The notes: generated by a model not told the origin, from the letters alone. Numbered from the stretch's first letter, positions 1-11,747 are shown. The stretch: DNA of 64,000 nt from Protonemura montana (GCA_947568835.1 OX387609.1:15537708-15601707); one strand, 5' to 3'. Numbers and translations are program-made.

Positions 1-97
1 TCACTCTGATTCTAGTGACGCTATATCACGTCACAACCTGTCAATCTCGAATAACTCCAATTTGACGTTAAATGTGTTTTATTTATTTGAAATCTGA

Positions 98-288
98 TTT
101 AAAATTGCAAACGCTTGCAATGCGCAGGGTATTTTATTTGTATGTCCAAGTAGCTCAATTGGTTAGAGCAACATCTGTGACAGGTGGAGATCGGGATTCG
201 AGTCCCTGTTTGGGCATTAATTCTTGAGACGGTTATAGTGTTGATAATAATAAAATACCCCGCGCATTGCAAGCGTTTGCAATTTAAA
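98..288 (+). mobile_element. tRNA-like element enclosed by inverted repeats
   Basis: A tRNA-like block at about 147-218 has an A-box-like TAGCTCAATTGGTTAGAGCA and a B-box-like GATTCGAGTCC. An acceptor-like pairing (GTCCAAG with TTTGGGC) and a 7-nt anticodon-type loop can be drawn, but position 33 is G instead of the invariant U, so it is tRNA-derived rather than a working tRNA. It is bracketed by inverted arms at 98-139 and 249-288 carrying the palindromic core TTGCAAGCGTTTGCAA next to GCGCGGGGTATTTTATT. Positions 1-140 are homologous to 14570-14705. The same right arm recurs at 25735-25790 and 36180-36230. It could be a SINE with a palindromic tail or a MITE that captured a tRNA. Confidence 0.55.
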
Positions 289-299
289 TAAGATTGCAT

Positions 300-970
300 C
301 AAAATATTCTCAAAGCTTTCGGATTTATCCTCAACATGACTCCCAGACGTTCGAGGACGGTAGGAATACACCCGGTGCTGACTCCGTGAATTCATTCGTT
401 ACCATGGATATTAATCAGCTGTTTAACACGTGTTTGTTGAAGTAATGACGTTGAACACGAAGGGGTGCGTCTGGGGCGTGGACAGGAACTGGGTCATCAA
501 GGGGGGGGGGGGGGGGGCGTTTAGACACCTCGAGGCCGACTCCGGGAAATGACGGTCTTGAACTTTGAAAGGCGAGCTTCGTGCCTCGAAGGGTGTCTAC
601 CAGAATCGGCCTTGGCACTTTCCATGAAATGGACTGTAAGGGGATGAGAGGTGGACCCAGGGGGCCGTGGGTTCGCTCCTCCTATTAATAGACGAGGAAC
701 GCCATGACTCACGTGGCTTGCTGTTCAAATAAATATCTTTTCTAAGCGAGGATGAACTCGGTGACGATGAAACACATAGAAACGGGCTGATTTTGTTTAG
801 TCTTTCCGTCTCTTTCCTATTTTCATTCTATTTTCAAGTATTCTACAAAATGTCTTTCCATTTTGCGGCTCTTTCTCTCATAACCGCTTCTACTTCCTCC
901 GCTCATCTTTGTATTCGTCGTCCACCCAGACTTGACTTGTCACAGAAAACATTCTACAGTTAAAAAGATT
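300..970. other. No gene recognised; G17 run
   Basis: Intergenic-looking sequence. The only notable item is an uninterrupted run of 17 G at 501-517. Open frames here are short and show no family resemblance. Confidence 0.5.
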
Positions 971-1866
971 TATTATTATTTGTGGTGTTTAACGACGCAC
1001 TGTTTTGACATCTGGTCATGCGCCACTGGTCTAATGGCGTCGGTGAATGAGTGGATGATGATGATGATGATGATGAACCTAACCTAGCCTAGAAGGGAGG
1101 AGGGGAAACCCGGTGCCGGCACGTAGCCTACTCCTGTCGAAGAGCACCAAGGGGACCACCGGCTTAACGTCCCTTCCGAAGGACGGTACAACGCGAACAA
1201 CAGGATTCCTCCACAAATCCATGCTGTCGAGAGGTTGATAAGCAAGGCGAGTGAAGTTGCTGTACTAACTTTCATCCCTTCAACCTCTCTCCCGAACAGA
1301 ACTGGTCATGTGTATGATGGTCACCCATACAATACCTGACCCAGCGCCGTGTTGCTTAACTTTTATCCCTCCAACCTCTCTCCCAAACAGAACTGGTCAT
1401 GTGTATGATGGTCACCCATCCAATACCTGACCCAGCGCAGTGTTGCTTAACTTTTATCCCTCCAACCTCTCTCCCGAACAGAACTGGTCATGTGTATGAT
1501 GGTCATCCATCCAATACCTGACCCAGCGCAGTGTTGCTTAGCTTTCATCCCTTCAACCTCTCTCCCGAACAGAACTGATCATGTGTATGATGATCACCCA
1601 TCCAATACCTGACCCAGCGCAGTGTTGCTTAACTTTCATCCCTCCAACCTCTCTCCCGAACAGAACTGGTCATGTGTATGATGGTCACCCATCCAATACC
1701 TGACCCAGCGCAGTGTTGCTTAACTTTCATCCCTCCAACCTCTCTCCCGAACAGAACTGGTCATGTGTATGATGGTCACCCATCCAATACCTGACCAAGC
1801 GCAGTGTTGCTTAACTTCGGTGATCTAACGAGAACCGGTGTTTCCAACACGCCAAACCGTTCGGTA
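971..1866 (-). mobile_element. 5S-headed SINE, intact, with internal 91-bp array
   Basis: Read on the minus strand this is: a 5S-rRNA-like head (about 1816-1866), about six 91-bp tandem units (about 1275-1815), the SINE body with its conserved core, and a (AAT)n tail at 971. Target-site duplications flank it: GTTAAAAAGATT at 959-970 and GTTGAAAAGATT at 1867-1878 (one mismatch). This supports target-primed retrotransposition. Each 91-bp unit retains the 5S A box, intermediate element and C box (AAGTTAAGCAAC ... TGGATGGGTGACC). Confidence 0.85.
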
Positions 1867-2182
1867 GTTGAAAAGATTACTAGACTGGAAAATGTATTGT
1901 CGAACCGGGATACGAACCCGGGACCTCCCTATTGCCGGTCTACCAACTGTGCTATCCGGGCAAACATATTCCTGCTTTCATCGGGTGGGTGGGATGAAGG
2001 TTCCTCTCAAGGGAGAAGAGACCGAGGTGACTCGTATGAACGAGTTTTTAACAACTCCATAATGAGATGCTAATTCAACGGCCACATGGACAAAATGGTT
2101 TGTCACTTTAACTCGAAGCCCGTTTTTATCTCAAAAGATTGACGGTCGTTGCAGGTTTTTGCTTTTTCTTTCATTTCCACGC

Positions 2183-4145
2183 AGAAGCTGAAACCAGCAA
2201 GCGATGGATGGGAGGGAAGCTGGAACCAGCAAGCGGTGGATGGGAGGGAAGCTGGAACCAGCAAGCGGTGGATGAAACCAGCAAGCGGTGGATGGGAGGG
2301 AAGCTGAAACCAGCAAGCGGTGGATGGGAGGGAAGCTGAAACCAGCAAGCGGTGGATGGGAGGGAAGCTGGAACCAGCAAGCGGTGGATGGGAGGGGAGC
2401 TGAAACCAGCAAGCGGTGGATGGGAGGGAAGCTGAAACCAGCAAGCGGTGGATGGGAGGGAAGCTGAAACCAGCAAGCGGTGGTTGGGAGGGAAGCTGAA
2501 ACCAGCAAGCGGTGGATGGGAGGTAGCTGAAACCAGCAAGCGGTGGATGGGAGGGAAGCTGAAACCAGCAAGCGGTGGATGGGAGGGAAGCTGAAACCAG
2601 CAAGCGATGGATGGGAGGGGAGCTGAAACCAGCAAGCGGTGGATGGGAGGGAAGCTGGAACCAGCAAGCGGTGGATGGGAGGGAAGCTGAAACCAGCAAG
2701 CGGTGGATAGGAGGGGAGCTGAAACCAGCAAGCGGTGGATGGGAGGGAAGCTGAAACCAGCAAGCGGTGGATGGGAGGGAAGCTGAAACCAGCAAGCGGT
2801 GGATGGGAGGGAAGCTGGAACCAGCAAGCGGTGGATGGGAGGGGAGCTGAAACCAGCAAGCGGTGGATGGGAGGGAAGCTGAAACCAGCAAGCGGTGGAT
2901 GGGAGGGAAGCTGAAACCAGCAAGCGGTGGTTGGGAGGGAAGCTGAAACCAGCAAGCGGTGGATGGGAGGTAGCTGAAACCAGCAAGCGGTGGATGGGAG
3001 GGAAGCTGAAACCAGCAAGCGGTGGATGGGAGGGAAGCTGAAACCAGCAAGCGATGGATGGGAGGGGAGCTGAAACCAGCAAGCGGTGGATGGGAGGGAA
3101 GCTGGATCCAGCAAGCGGTGGATGGGAGGGAAGCTGAAACCAGCAAGCGGTGGATAGGAGGGGAGCTGAAACCAGCAAGCGGTGGATGGGAGGGAGCTGA
3201 AACCAGCAAGCGGTGGATGGGAGGGAAGCTGAAACCAGCAAGCGGTGGATGGGAGGGAAGCTGGAACCAGCAAGCGGTGGATGGGAGGGAAGCTGAAACC
3301 AGCAAGCGGTGGATGGGAGGGGAGCTGAAACCAGCAAGCGGTGGATGGGAGGGAGCTGAAACCAGCAAGCGGTGGATGGGAGGGAAGCTGAAACCAGCAA
3401 GCGGTGGATGGGAGGGAAGCTGAAACCAGCAAGCGATGGATGGGAGGGGAGCTGAAACCAGCAAGCGGTGGATGGGAGGGAAGCTGGAACCAGCAAGCGG
3501 TGGATGGGAGGGAAGCTGAAACCAGCAAGCGGTGGATGGGAGGGAAGCTGGAACCAGCAAGCGGTGGATGGGAGGGAAGCTGAAACCAGCAAGCGATGGA
3601 AGGGAGGGGAGCTGAAACCAGCAAGCGGTGGATGGGAGGGAAGCTGGAACCAGCAAGCGGTGGATGAAAGGGAAGCTGAAACCAGCAAGCGATGGATGGG
3701 AGGGGAGCTGAAACCAGCAAGCGAAGGATGGGAGGGAAGCTGAAACCAGCAAGCGGTGGATGGGAGGGAAGCTGAAACCAGCAAGCGGTGGATGGGAGGG
3801 AAGCTGAAACCAGCAAGCGGTGGATGGGAGGGAAGCTGAAACCAGCAAGCGGTGGATGGGAGGAAGCTGAAACCAGCAAGCGATGGATGGGAGGGAAGCT
3901 GAAACCAGCAAGCGGTGGATGGGAGGGAAGCTGAAACCAGCAAGCGGTGGATGGGAGGGAGGCTGAAACCAGCAAGCGGTGGATGGGAGGGAAGCTGAAA
4001 CCAGCAAGCGGTGGATGGGAGGGAAGCTGAAACCAGCAAGCGGTGGATGGGAGGGAGCTGAAACCAGCAAGCGGTGGATGGGAGGGAAGCTGAAACCAGC
4101 AAGCGATGGATGGGAGGGAGCTGAAACCAGCAAGCGATGGATGGG
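2183..4145. repeat. 32-bp minisatellite, about 61 copies
   Basis: The unit is about 32 bp, built on GAAACCAGCAAGCGG followed by TGGATGGGAGGGAAGCT. Variants recur (GGAACC for GAAACC, GATGGA for GGTGGA, one unit shortened to 31 bp). All three minus-strand frames lack stops, giving proline-rich open frames of over 600 codons. Because 32 is not a multiple of 3 and the frame cycles, I treat these as non-coding. A 14-unit higher-order repeat of about 447 bp is visible. Confidence 0.95.
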
Positions 4146-4514
4146 TCGAGACTGGACTGGATTTATTTCTTAATCACGAACATTCCGTCCGATGCATTCA
4201 AAATGTCGTCTACGCGGTTTGACTTCTTGTCCCCGATCAGCAACTGGACTCGATGGATACGATCCAGGTTTATTCCTGGATGGCGCCATCTTGAATCATA
4301 AACACCTCGAGACAGGCGGCGCTGCCTGAGCAAGAGAGATAGCGACACATGCCCGTGGGATTAACAACTTGAGTAATGGTTTAATATATGAGTCTGAGAG
4401 AGACAACACTATACGGTATCTAATGGGAGGGAGAGAGAAACAAAGACAAGCCGTATTTTTAACAGATTGGTTACGCAGTCTTACGCCATGCTACACTCCA
4501 TTTCGCCTTGAAAA
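4146..4514. other. Unique spacer between two large arrays
   Basis: No supported gene. A short minus-strand frame (4163-4348) ends in a coding-like peptide (RVQLLIGDKKSNRVDD...), but there is no recognisable family, acceptor or neighbouring exon, so it is recorded only as a weak possibility. Confidence 0.4.
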
Positions 4515-7470
4515 ACATCTTGAGCGAAACAAGCGCCCAGTCACGGAACGTCCAGCACAGAGGCGACGGCGAGTGTCCGCTCCTTTGCGTGGAGCGAAAC
4601 AAGCGCCCAGTCACGGAATGTCCAGCACAGAGGCGACGGCGAGTGTCCGCTCCTTTGCGTGGAGCGAAACAAGAACCCTGTCACGGAATGTCCAGCACAG
4701 AGGCGACGGCGAGTGTCCACTCCTTTGCGTGGAGCGAAACAAGCACCCTGTCACGGAATGTCCAGCACAGAGGCGACGGCGAGTGTCCGCTTCTTTGCGT
4801 GGAGCGAAACAAGCGCCCTGTCACGGAATGTCCAGCACAGAGGCGACGGCGAGTGTCCGCTCCTTTGCGTGGAGCGAAACAAGCGCTCTGTCACGGAATG
4901 TCCAGCACAGAGGCGACGGCGAGTGTCCGCTCCTTTGCGTGGAGCGAAACAAGCACCCTGTCACGGAATGTCCAGCACAGAGGCGACGGCGAGTGTCCGC
5001 TCCTTTGCGTGGAGCGAAACAAGCACCCTGTCACGGAACGTCCAGCACAGAGGCGACGGCGAGTGTCCGCTCCTTTGCGTGGAGCGAAACAAGCACCCTG
5101 TCACGGAACGTCCAGCACAGAGGCGACGGCGAGTGTCCGCTCCTTTGCGTGGAGCGAAACAAGCGCCCTGTCACGGAATGTTCAGCACTGAGGCGACAGC
5201 GAGTGTCCGCTCCTTTGCGTGGAGCGAAACAAGCGCCTAGTCACGGAATGTCCAGCACAGAGGCGACGGCGAGTGTCCGCTCCTTTGCGTGGAGCGAAAC
5301 AAGCACCCTGTCACGGAATGTCCAGCACAGAGGCGACGGCGAGTGTCCGCTTCTTTGCAGGGAGCGAAACAAGCACCCTGTCACGGAATGTCCAGCACAG
5401 AGGCGACGGCGAGTGTCCGCTTCTTTGCGTGGAGCGAAACAAGCACCCTGTCACGGAATGTCCAGCACAGAGGCGACGGCGAGTGTCCGCTTCTTTGCGT
5501 GGAGCGAAACAAGCACCCTGTCACGGAACGTCCAGCACAGAGGCGACGGCGAGTGTCCGCTTCTTTGCGTGGAGTGAAACAAGCGCCCTGTCACGGAATG
5601 TCCAGCACAGAGGCGACGGCGAGTGTCCGCTCCTTTGCGTGGAGTGAAACAAGCGCCCTGTCACGGAATGTCCAGCACAGAGGCGACGGCGAGTGTCCGC
5701 TCCTTTTCGTGGAGCGAAACAAGCGCCCTGTCACGGAATGTCCAGCACAGAGGCGACGGCGAGTGTCCGCTCCTTTGCGTGGAGCGAAACAAGCGCCCTG
5801 TCACGGAATGTCCAGCACAGAGGCGACGGCGAGTGTCCGCTTCTTTGCGTGGAGGGAAACAAGCACCCTGTCACGGAATGTCCAGCACAGAGGCGACGGC
5901 GAGTGTCCGCTCCTTTGCGTGGAGCGAAACAAGCGCCCTGTCACGGAATGTCTAGCACAGAGGCGACGGCGAGTGTCCGCTCCTTTGCGTGGAGCGAAAC
6001 AAGCACCCTGTCACGGAATGTCCAGCACAGAGGCGACGGCGAGTGTCCGCTTCTTTGCGTGGAGGGAAACAAGCACCCTGTCACGGAATGTCCAGCACAG
6101 AGGCGACGGCGAGAGTCCGCTCCTTTGCGTGGAGCGAAACAAGCACCCTGTCACGGAATGTCCAGCACAGAGGCGACGGTGAGTGTCCGCTCCTTTGCGT
6201 GGAGCGAAACAAGCACCCTGTCACGGAATGTCCAGCACAGAGGCGACGGCGAGTGTCCGCTCCTTTGCGTGGAGCGAAACAAGCACCCTGTCACGGAATG
6301 TCCAGCACAGAGGCGACGGCGAGTGTCCGCTCCTTTGCGTGGAGCGAAACAAGCGTCCTGTCACGGAATGTCCAGCACAGAGGCGACGGCGAAAATCCGC
6401 TCCTTTGCGTGGAGCGAAACAAGCGTCCTGTCACGGAATGTCCAGCACAGAGGCGACGGCGAGTGTCCGCTCCTTTGCGTGGAGCGAAACAAGCACCCTG
6501 TCACGGAATGTCCAGCACAGAGGCGACGGCGAGTGTCCGCTCCTTTGCGTGGAGCGAAACAAGCACCCTGTCACGGAATGTCCAGCACAGAGGCGACGGC
6601 GAGTGTCCGCTCCTTTGCGTGGAGCGAAACAAGCACCCTGTCACGGAATGTCCAGCACAGAGGCGACGGCGAGTGTCCGCTCCTTTGCGTGGAGCGAAAC
6701 AAGCGCCCTGTCACGGAATGTCCAGCACAGAGGCGACGGCGAGTGTCCGTTCCTTTGCGTGGAGCGAAACAAGCACCCTGTCACGGAATGTCCAGCACAG
6801 AGGCGACGGCGAGTGTCCGCTCCTTTGCGTGGAGCGAAACAAGCACCCTGTCACGGAATGTCCAGCACAGAGGCGACGGCGAGTGTCCTCTCCTTTGCGT
6901 GGAGCGAAACAAGCGTCCTGTCACGGAATGTCCTGCACAGAGGCGACGGCGAGTGTCCGCTCCTTTGCTTGGAGCGAAACAAGCACCATGTCAAGGAATA
7001 TCCAGCACAGAAGCGACGGCGAGAGTCCGCTCCTTTGCGTGGAGCGAAACAAGCACCCTGTCACGGAATGTCCAGCACAGAGGCGACGGCGAGAGTCCGC
7101 TCCTTTGCGTGGAGCGAAACAAGCGCCCTGTCACGGAATGTCCAGCACAGAGGCGACGGCGAGAGTCCGCTCCTTTGCGTGGAGCGAAACAAGCGTCCTG
7201 CCACGGAATGTCCAGCACAGAGGCGACGGCGAGTGTCCGCTCCTTTGCGTGGAGCGAAACAAGCGCCCTGTCACGGAATGTCCAGCACAGAGGCGACGGC
7301 GAGTGTCCGTTCCTTTGCGTGGAGCGAAACAAGCGCCCTGTCACGGAATGTCCAGCACAGAGGCGACGGCGAGTGTCCGCTCCTTTGCGTGGAGCGAAAC
7401 AAGCACCTTGTCACGGAATGTCCAGCACAGAGGCGACGGTGAGTGTCCGCTCCTTTGCGTGGAGGGAATA
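4515..7470. repeat. 70-bp minisatellite, about 42 copies
   Basis: The GC-rich unit contains GGAGCGAAACAAGC, TGTCACGGAATGTCC, AGCACAGAGGCGACGGC and GAGTGTCCGCTCCTTTGCGT. Copies are more than 90% alike, with recurring variants (CACC/CGCC/CGTC, TTCTTT/TCCTTT). All three plus-strand frames are stop-free, producing overlapping open frames up to 612 codons that read the same 70-residue cycle. There is no codon-position bias, so this is not taken as coding. Confidence 0.95.
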
Positions 7471-7697
7471 CTGCGTCGGTTTAGGCTCCCTAATCTCGAC
7501 AATGTCTCTAAGCTTTGTCGATGCTCCGTGACTCGGCAATCAACGAGCGGTTGCCAAGAGCAACAAAACAAAGCCAAACGACACGCGTCGTGTTTAGCGC
7601 TAACAAGCGGCTGTTAATTGAGCGGCTAAAAGCTTAACTTTGACGATTAACGACGCAACGACGACGCAGGTGGTGGACTGATACGGAGCACGTGGTC

Positions 7698-8371
7698 ACT
7701 CATTCAAAGCCCGATCCAGCTCAGTGTCGCTTAACTTTCATCCCTCCAACCTCTCTCCCGAACAGAGCTGGTTATGTGTATGATGGTCACCCATTCAATA
7801 CCTGACTCAGCGCAGTGTTGCTTAACTTTCATCGCTCCAACCTCTATCCCGAACAGAACTGGCCATGTGTATGATGATCACCCATTCAATACCTGACTCA
7901 GCGCAGTGTCGCTTAACTTTCATCCCTCCAACCTCTCTCCCGAACAGAACTGGTCATGTGTATGATGGTCACCCATCCAATACCTGACTCAGCGCAGTGT
8001 CGCTTAACTTTCATCCCTCCAACCTCTCTCCCAAACAGAACTGGTCATGTGTATGATGATCACCCATCCATTACCTGACCCAGCGCAGTGTCGTTTAACT
8101 TTCATCCCTCCAACCTCTCTCCCGAACAGAACTGGTCATGTGTATGATGATCACCCATCCAATACCTGACTCAGCGCAGTGTTGCTTAACTTTCATCCCT
8201 CCAACCTCTCTCCCGAACAGAACTGGTCATGTGTATGATGATCACCCATCCAATACCTGACCCCGCGCAGTGTTGCTTAACTTTCATCCCTCCAACCTCT
8301 CTCCCGAACAGAACTGGTCATGTGTATGATGATCACCCATCCAATACCTGACCCAGCGCAGTGTTGCTTAA
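7698..8371 (-). repeat. 91-bp array derived from the 5S-headed SINE
   Basis: About seven minus-strand units run from the 5S-like A box/C box block into the start of the SINE body (ACATGACCAGTTCTG, GGGAGAGAGGTTGGAGG). Neither SINE head nor tail is attached at either end. It is therefore a free-standing satellite, not a complete insertion. The flank at 7471-7697 contains no recognised feature. Confidence 0.9.
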
Positions 8372-8599
8372 CCCGCGAGACAGAGATGGCATGATGCATA
8401 TTACGACCAGCATTGAATACTTTTGAATGTTGGAAACGAAAAAAAATATCGCGGGGAGAAAGAGAGACAGAGTATGATGAGCTTCTGACATTCAAAGGAG
8501 ATGCCCCAAAGCTTGGAAAGCGACAGAAATAAACGACGGTGGCATGAGTTCAGAGTGAGACAGAACATGTCTTAACTTACGTGTAAGAGTGAGACGGAA

Positions 8600-8922
8600 C
8601 GTGTTATTTTGCCAGATTACCACACATTCCCCTTCAGGGCGAACCAGCGAGGTTTATCACCACCTCACGATCTCAGTTTCGGGCGAGCTCGGAGATGTTC
8701 GGCTCGGGGTGGTGTAAACATGACGCCTCCAATACCCCGCCGCGACGCCGACCCCAGCACGATCGACGCCGACCTCGTCAGTCGCACGTAGTCGCGTTTC
8801 AGAGCAGCAAGCTCACCGGTAGCTGATTCTTGCAAGGGGAGGCGTTTCACTGTCACGGTTTAGAGCAGTATCGTCGGGTTAAGCGGTCTCTTTCGAAGGC
8901 GTTTCACAAGCTTTGTTTAGCG
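8600..8922 (+). promoter_or_regulatory. CpG-rich upstream region, candidate promoter
   Basis: Between repeats, this stretch is unusually rich in CpG (for example CGCCGCGACGCCGACC near 8739). It directly precedes an ATG in good context (TAGCGATGGCGG). No TATA box is evident. The promoter role is inferred from composition and position only. Confidence 0.35.
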
Positions 8923-9123
8923 ATGGCGGACGTTGAAGTTCAGATGCAGTTTTCTACGACTGAGAGGAAGACCCGTAAGGTGAAGACGTCGAAGACGAGC
9001 AAACGGCGCGAGTCTACGGAGGACGGCGGCGAAGTTCAGATCACCGAGATTGAGAACCATGTCACGACGACGACCAGCGAGCCTGGGTACGCCGTCAAGA
9101 GGACGCCGTCGAGAGGACGGGAC
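8923..9123 (+). CDS. Candidate alternative first coding exon, possibly of the LIM gene
   Basis: The open frame starts MADVEVQMQFSTTERK and is rich in Lys, Arg, Thr and Ser (TRKVKTSKTSKRRE, then EDGGEVQITEIE). It stops at TAG 9151-9153. Composition is protein-like and unlike the surrounding repeats, with a CpG-rich leader and a Kozak-like start. If it is a first exon, a GT donor is needed before the stop: GAC|GTGTGC at 9123/9124 leaves phase 0, which would fit the LIM exon at 20359; G|GTACGC at 9086/9087 leaves phase 2, which would not. Both donors are only moderate. I do not recognise the peptide, and linking it to the LIM gene is inference from strand, phase and order. Confidence 0.4.
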
Positions 9124-9153
9124 GTGTGCCGACCACTGGCTTGGGGTGGCTAG

Positions 9154-9647
9154 GGCTGTGTGAACGTGGAAAGCCTGGGAAAATGGGGAAATAAATTTGG
9201 TTGGGTAAAAATGAAAAATAAAATACTTTTAAAAGCACAGAAATTGGTTAAAAATTCGATGAAAATGCGCCAAAATTTGCTTGTCGTGCTAAGTCGTGAA
9301 AACTTATGGAAAATACGGCTAAACGTAAAGAAAATGTCTCTCGTGTCAGCGTCTTGGGAAAGCGGTCGGAAAATGCGCGGGAAAACGGTGGAAAGTGAAC
9401 GTGCGTTGCGTGGTTTCGGTATTGAGCGGGTTTTTTTAACCTGAAATCGAGGAAAAAATCCGGAAAATCTTGAAAATGTGAAGGAAATGTGGAAAAATGT
9501 TTAGCTGTAGATCGTCTGTGTTGACCGGCAACTGCAAAGAGTTGGAAGTTGGAAGCCGCAGATCAATAATTTGCCATTAGAGTGATTTATTATAAACATG
9601 ATTCAATCTGATTTATAATTAACTCAAATAACGCGTAAATATTCGCC
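9154..9647. other. AT-rich spacer, no gene seen
   Basis: GGAAAAT-rich sequence directly downstream of the candidate exon. If that exon is real, this would be the start of its intron. No repeat family or RNA gene is recognised. Confidence 0.5.
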
Positions 9648-10170
9648 TTGCTTATCAACCTCTCGACAGCAACTTCACTCGCCTTGCTTATCAACCTCTC
9701 GACAGCAACTTCACTCGCCTTGCTTATCAACCTCTCGTCAGCAACTTCATTCGCCTTGCTTATCAACCTCTTGACAGCAACTTCACTCGCCTTGCTTATC
9801 AACCTCTCGACAACAACTTCACTCGCCTTGCTTATCAACCTCTCGACAGCAACTTCACTCGCCTTGCTTATCAACCTCTCGTCAGCAACTTCATTCGCCT
9901 TGCTTATCAACCTCTCGACAGCAACTTCACTCGCCTTGCTTATCAACCTCTCGACAGCAACTTCACTCGCCTTGCTTATCAACCTCTCGTCAGCAACTTC
10001 ACTCGCCTTGCTTATCAACCTCTCGACAGCATGGATTTGTGGAGGAATCCTGTTGTTCGCGTTGTACCGTCCTTCGGAAGGGACGTTAAGCCGGTGGTCC
10101 CCTTGGTCTTCGACAGGAGTAGGCTACGTGCCGGCACCGGGTTTCCCCATCTCCCTTCTAGGTTAGACAG
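9648..10170 (+). repeat. 36-bp array grown from SINE body, with attached SINE core
   Basis: Eleven or so 36-bp units (ACTCGCCTTGCTTATCAACC, TCTCGACAGCAACTTC) correspond exactly to a segment found once in ordinary copies of the 5S-headed SINE. The last unit runs on without a break into the rest of that SINE (ATGGATTTGTGGAGG, then the conserved core, then GGTTTCCCC). The tail is missing. This is an expansion inside a SINE copy. Confidence 0.9.
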
Positions 10171-10207
10171 AAAGCTACCGAAACGCATAGAACGAAGCTA
10201 GATGCAT

Positions 10208-10486
10208 ACCGAACGGTTTCGCGTGCTGGAAACACCGGTTCTCGTGAGATCACCGAAGTTAAGCAACACTGCGCTGGGTCAGGTATTGGATGGGTGACCA
10301 TCATACACATGACCAGTTCTGTTCGGGAGAGAGGTTGGAGGGATGAAAGTTAGTACAGCAACTTCACTCGCCTTGCTTATCAACCTCTCGACAGCATGGA
10401 TTTGTGAAGGAATCCTGTTGTTCGCGTTGTACCGTCCTTCGGAAGGGAAGTTAAGCCGGTGGTCCCCTTGGTGCTCTTCGAGCAGA
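10208..10486 (+). mobile_element. 5S-headed SINE, 3'-truncated copy
   Basis: Head (CCGAACGGTTTCGCG...), a single 91-bp 5S/body unit and the body up to the conserved core, breaking off after GTGCTCTTCGA. The monomeric form is present here. The stretch 10487-10895 holds no recognised feature. Confidence 0.85.
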
Positions 10487-10896
10487 CGACAATTTTGGTT
10501 GTAATTTCAAACTTTGGAGCTCGAAATCTCCCCGGTCCCACAAATTCGAAGAAAAGTGATAAAGTCTACTTCCTGTCGAGATTACTTAGCTTCCTGTGGG
10601 AGCCACACGTCCTAATAGCGAACAATTAGTGAAGCAACGAGCAGGGAAAACAAGGTCACCACATTCACCCACACGGCACCCTAAACTCACACCTGCTCTG
10701 TAGACTAAACCCAGGCGCTACTGACAATATCAAGACAGCAGGCACTAGGTATAAATAACAAACATATATTTCATTGAAATAACAATCCTGAAATAACTCG
10801 GCTTACTCTGCGGCGGTCTTGTGGGCGAAATGACTTTGTTCTTAACTCAGAGTTAAAAAAAAATATAAATATATATCACGAACATTCCCTTTGTAA

Positions 10897-11747
10897 GGTG
10901 CCAAGCCGAACGTTTTGTAAACACAGATCCTCGTGAGATCACTGAAGTTAAGCAACACTGCGCTGGGTCAGGTATTGGATGGGTGACCATTATACACATG
11001 ACCAGTTCTGTTCGGGAGAGAGGTTGGAGTGATGAAAGTTAAGCAACACTGCGCTGGGTCAGGTATTGGATGGGTGACTATCATACACATGACCAGTTCT
11101 GTTCGGGAGAGAGGTTGGAGGGATGAAAGTTAAGCAACACTGCGCTGAGTCAGGTATTGGATGGGTGACCATCATACACATGACCAGTTCTGTTCGGGAG
11201 AGAGGTTGGAGGGATGAAAGTTAAGCAACACTGCGCTGGGTCAGGTATTGGATGGGTGACCATCATATACATGACCGGTTCTGTTCGGGAAAGAGGTTGG
11301 AGGGATGAAAGTTAAGCAACACTGCGCTGGGTCAGGTATTGGATGGGTGACCATCTTACACATGACCAGTTCTGTTCGGGAGAGAGGTTGGAGGGATGAA
11401 AGTTAAGCAACACTGCGCTGGGTCAGGTATTGGATGGGTGACCATCATACACATGACCGGTTCTGTTCGGGAGAGAGGTTGAAGGGATGAAAGTTAAGCA
11501 ACACTGCGCTGGGTCAGGTATTGGATGGGTGATTATCATACACATGACCAGTTCTGTTTGGGAGAGAGGTTGGAGGGATGAAAGTTAAGCAACACTGCGC
11601 TGGGTCAGGTATTGGATGGGTGACCATCATATACATGACCGGTTCTGTTCGGGAGAGAGGTTGGAGGGATGAAAGTTAAGCAACACTGCGCTGGGTCAGG
11701 TATTGGATGGGTGACCACCGAACGGTTTGGCGTGTTGGAAACACCGG
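10897..11747 (+). repeat. 91-bp SINE array that switches register at its end
   Basis: It starts with a degenerate SINE head and continues with about nine 91-bp units. The final unit's C box (GGGTGACC) joins directly to a new head (ACCGAACGGTTTGGCG) at about 11713-11720, followed by GTTGGAAACACCGG before similarity ends. That joint is the same one that defines the 92-bp array at 37205-38078. Confidence 0.9.

Noticed and set aside
147..218. Functional tRNA gene
   Set aside because: The anticodon-type loop lacks U33 and the sequence is embedded in a repetitive element; tRNA-derived repeat instead.
2103..4133. Long minus-strand frames (up to 676 codons) over the 32-bp array
   Set aside because: All three frames are open because the unit contains no stop on that strand; the period is not a multiple of 3, and there is no gene structure or codon bias.
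4369..7617. Plus-strand frames up to 612 codons over the 70-bp array
   Set aside because: The same 70-residue cycle is readable in all three frames; starts are arbitrary (one uses TTG), so this is a property of the repeat.
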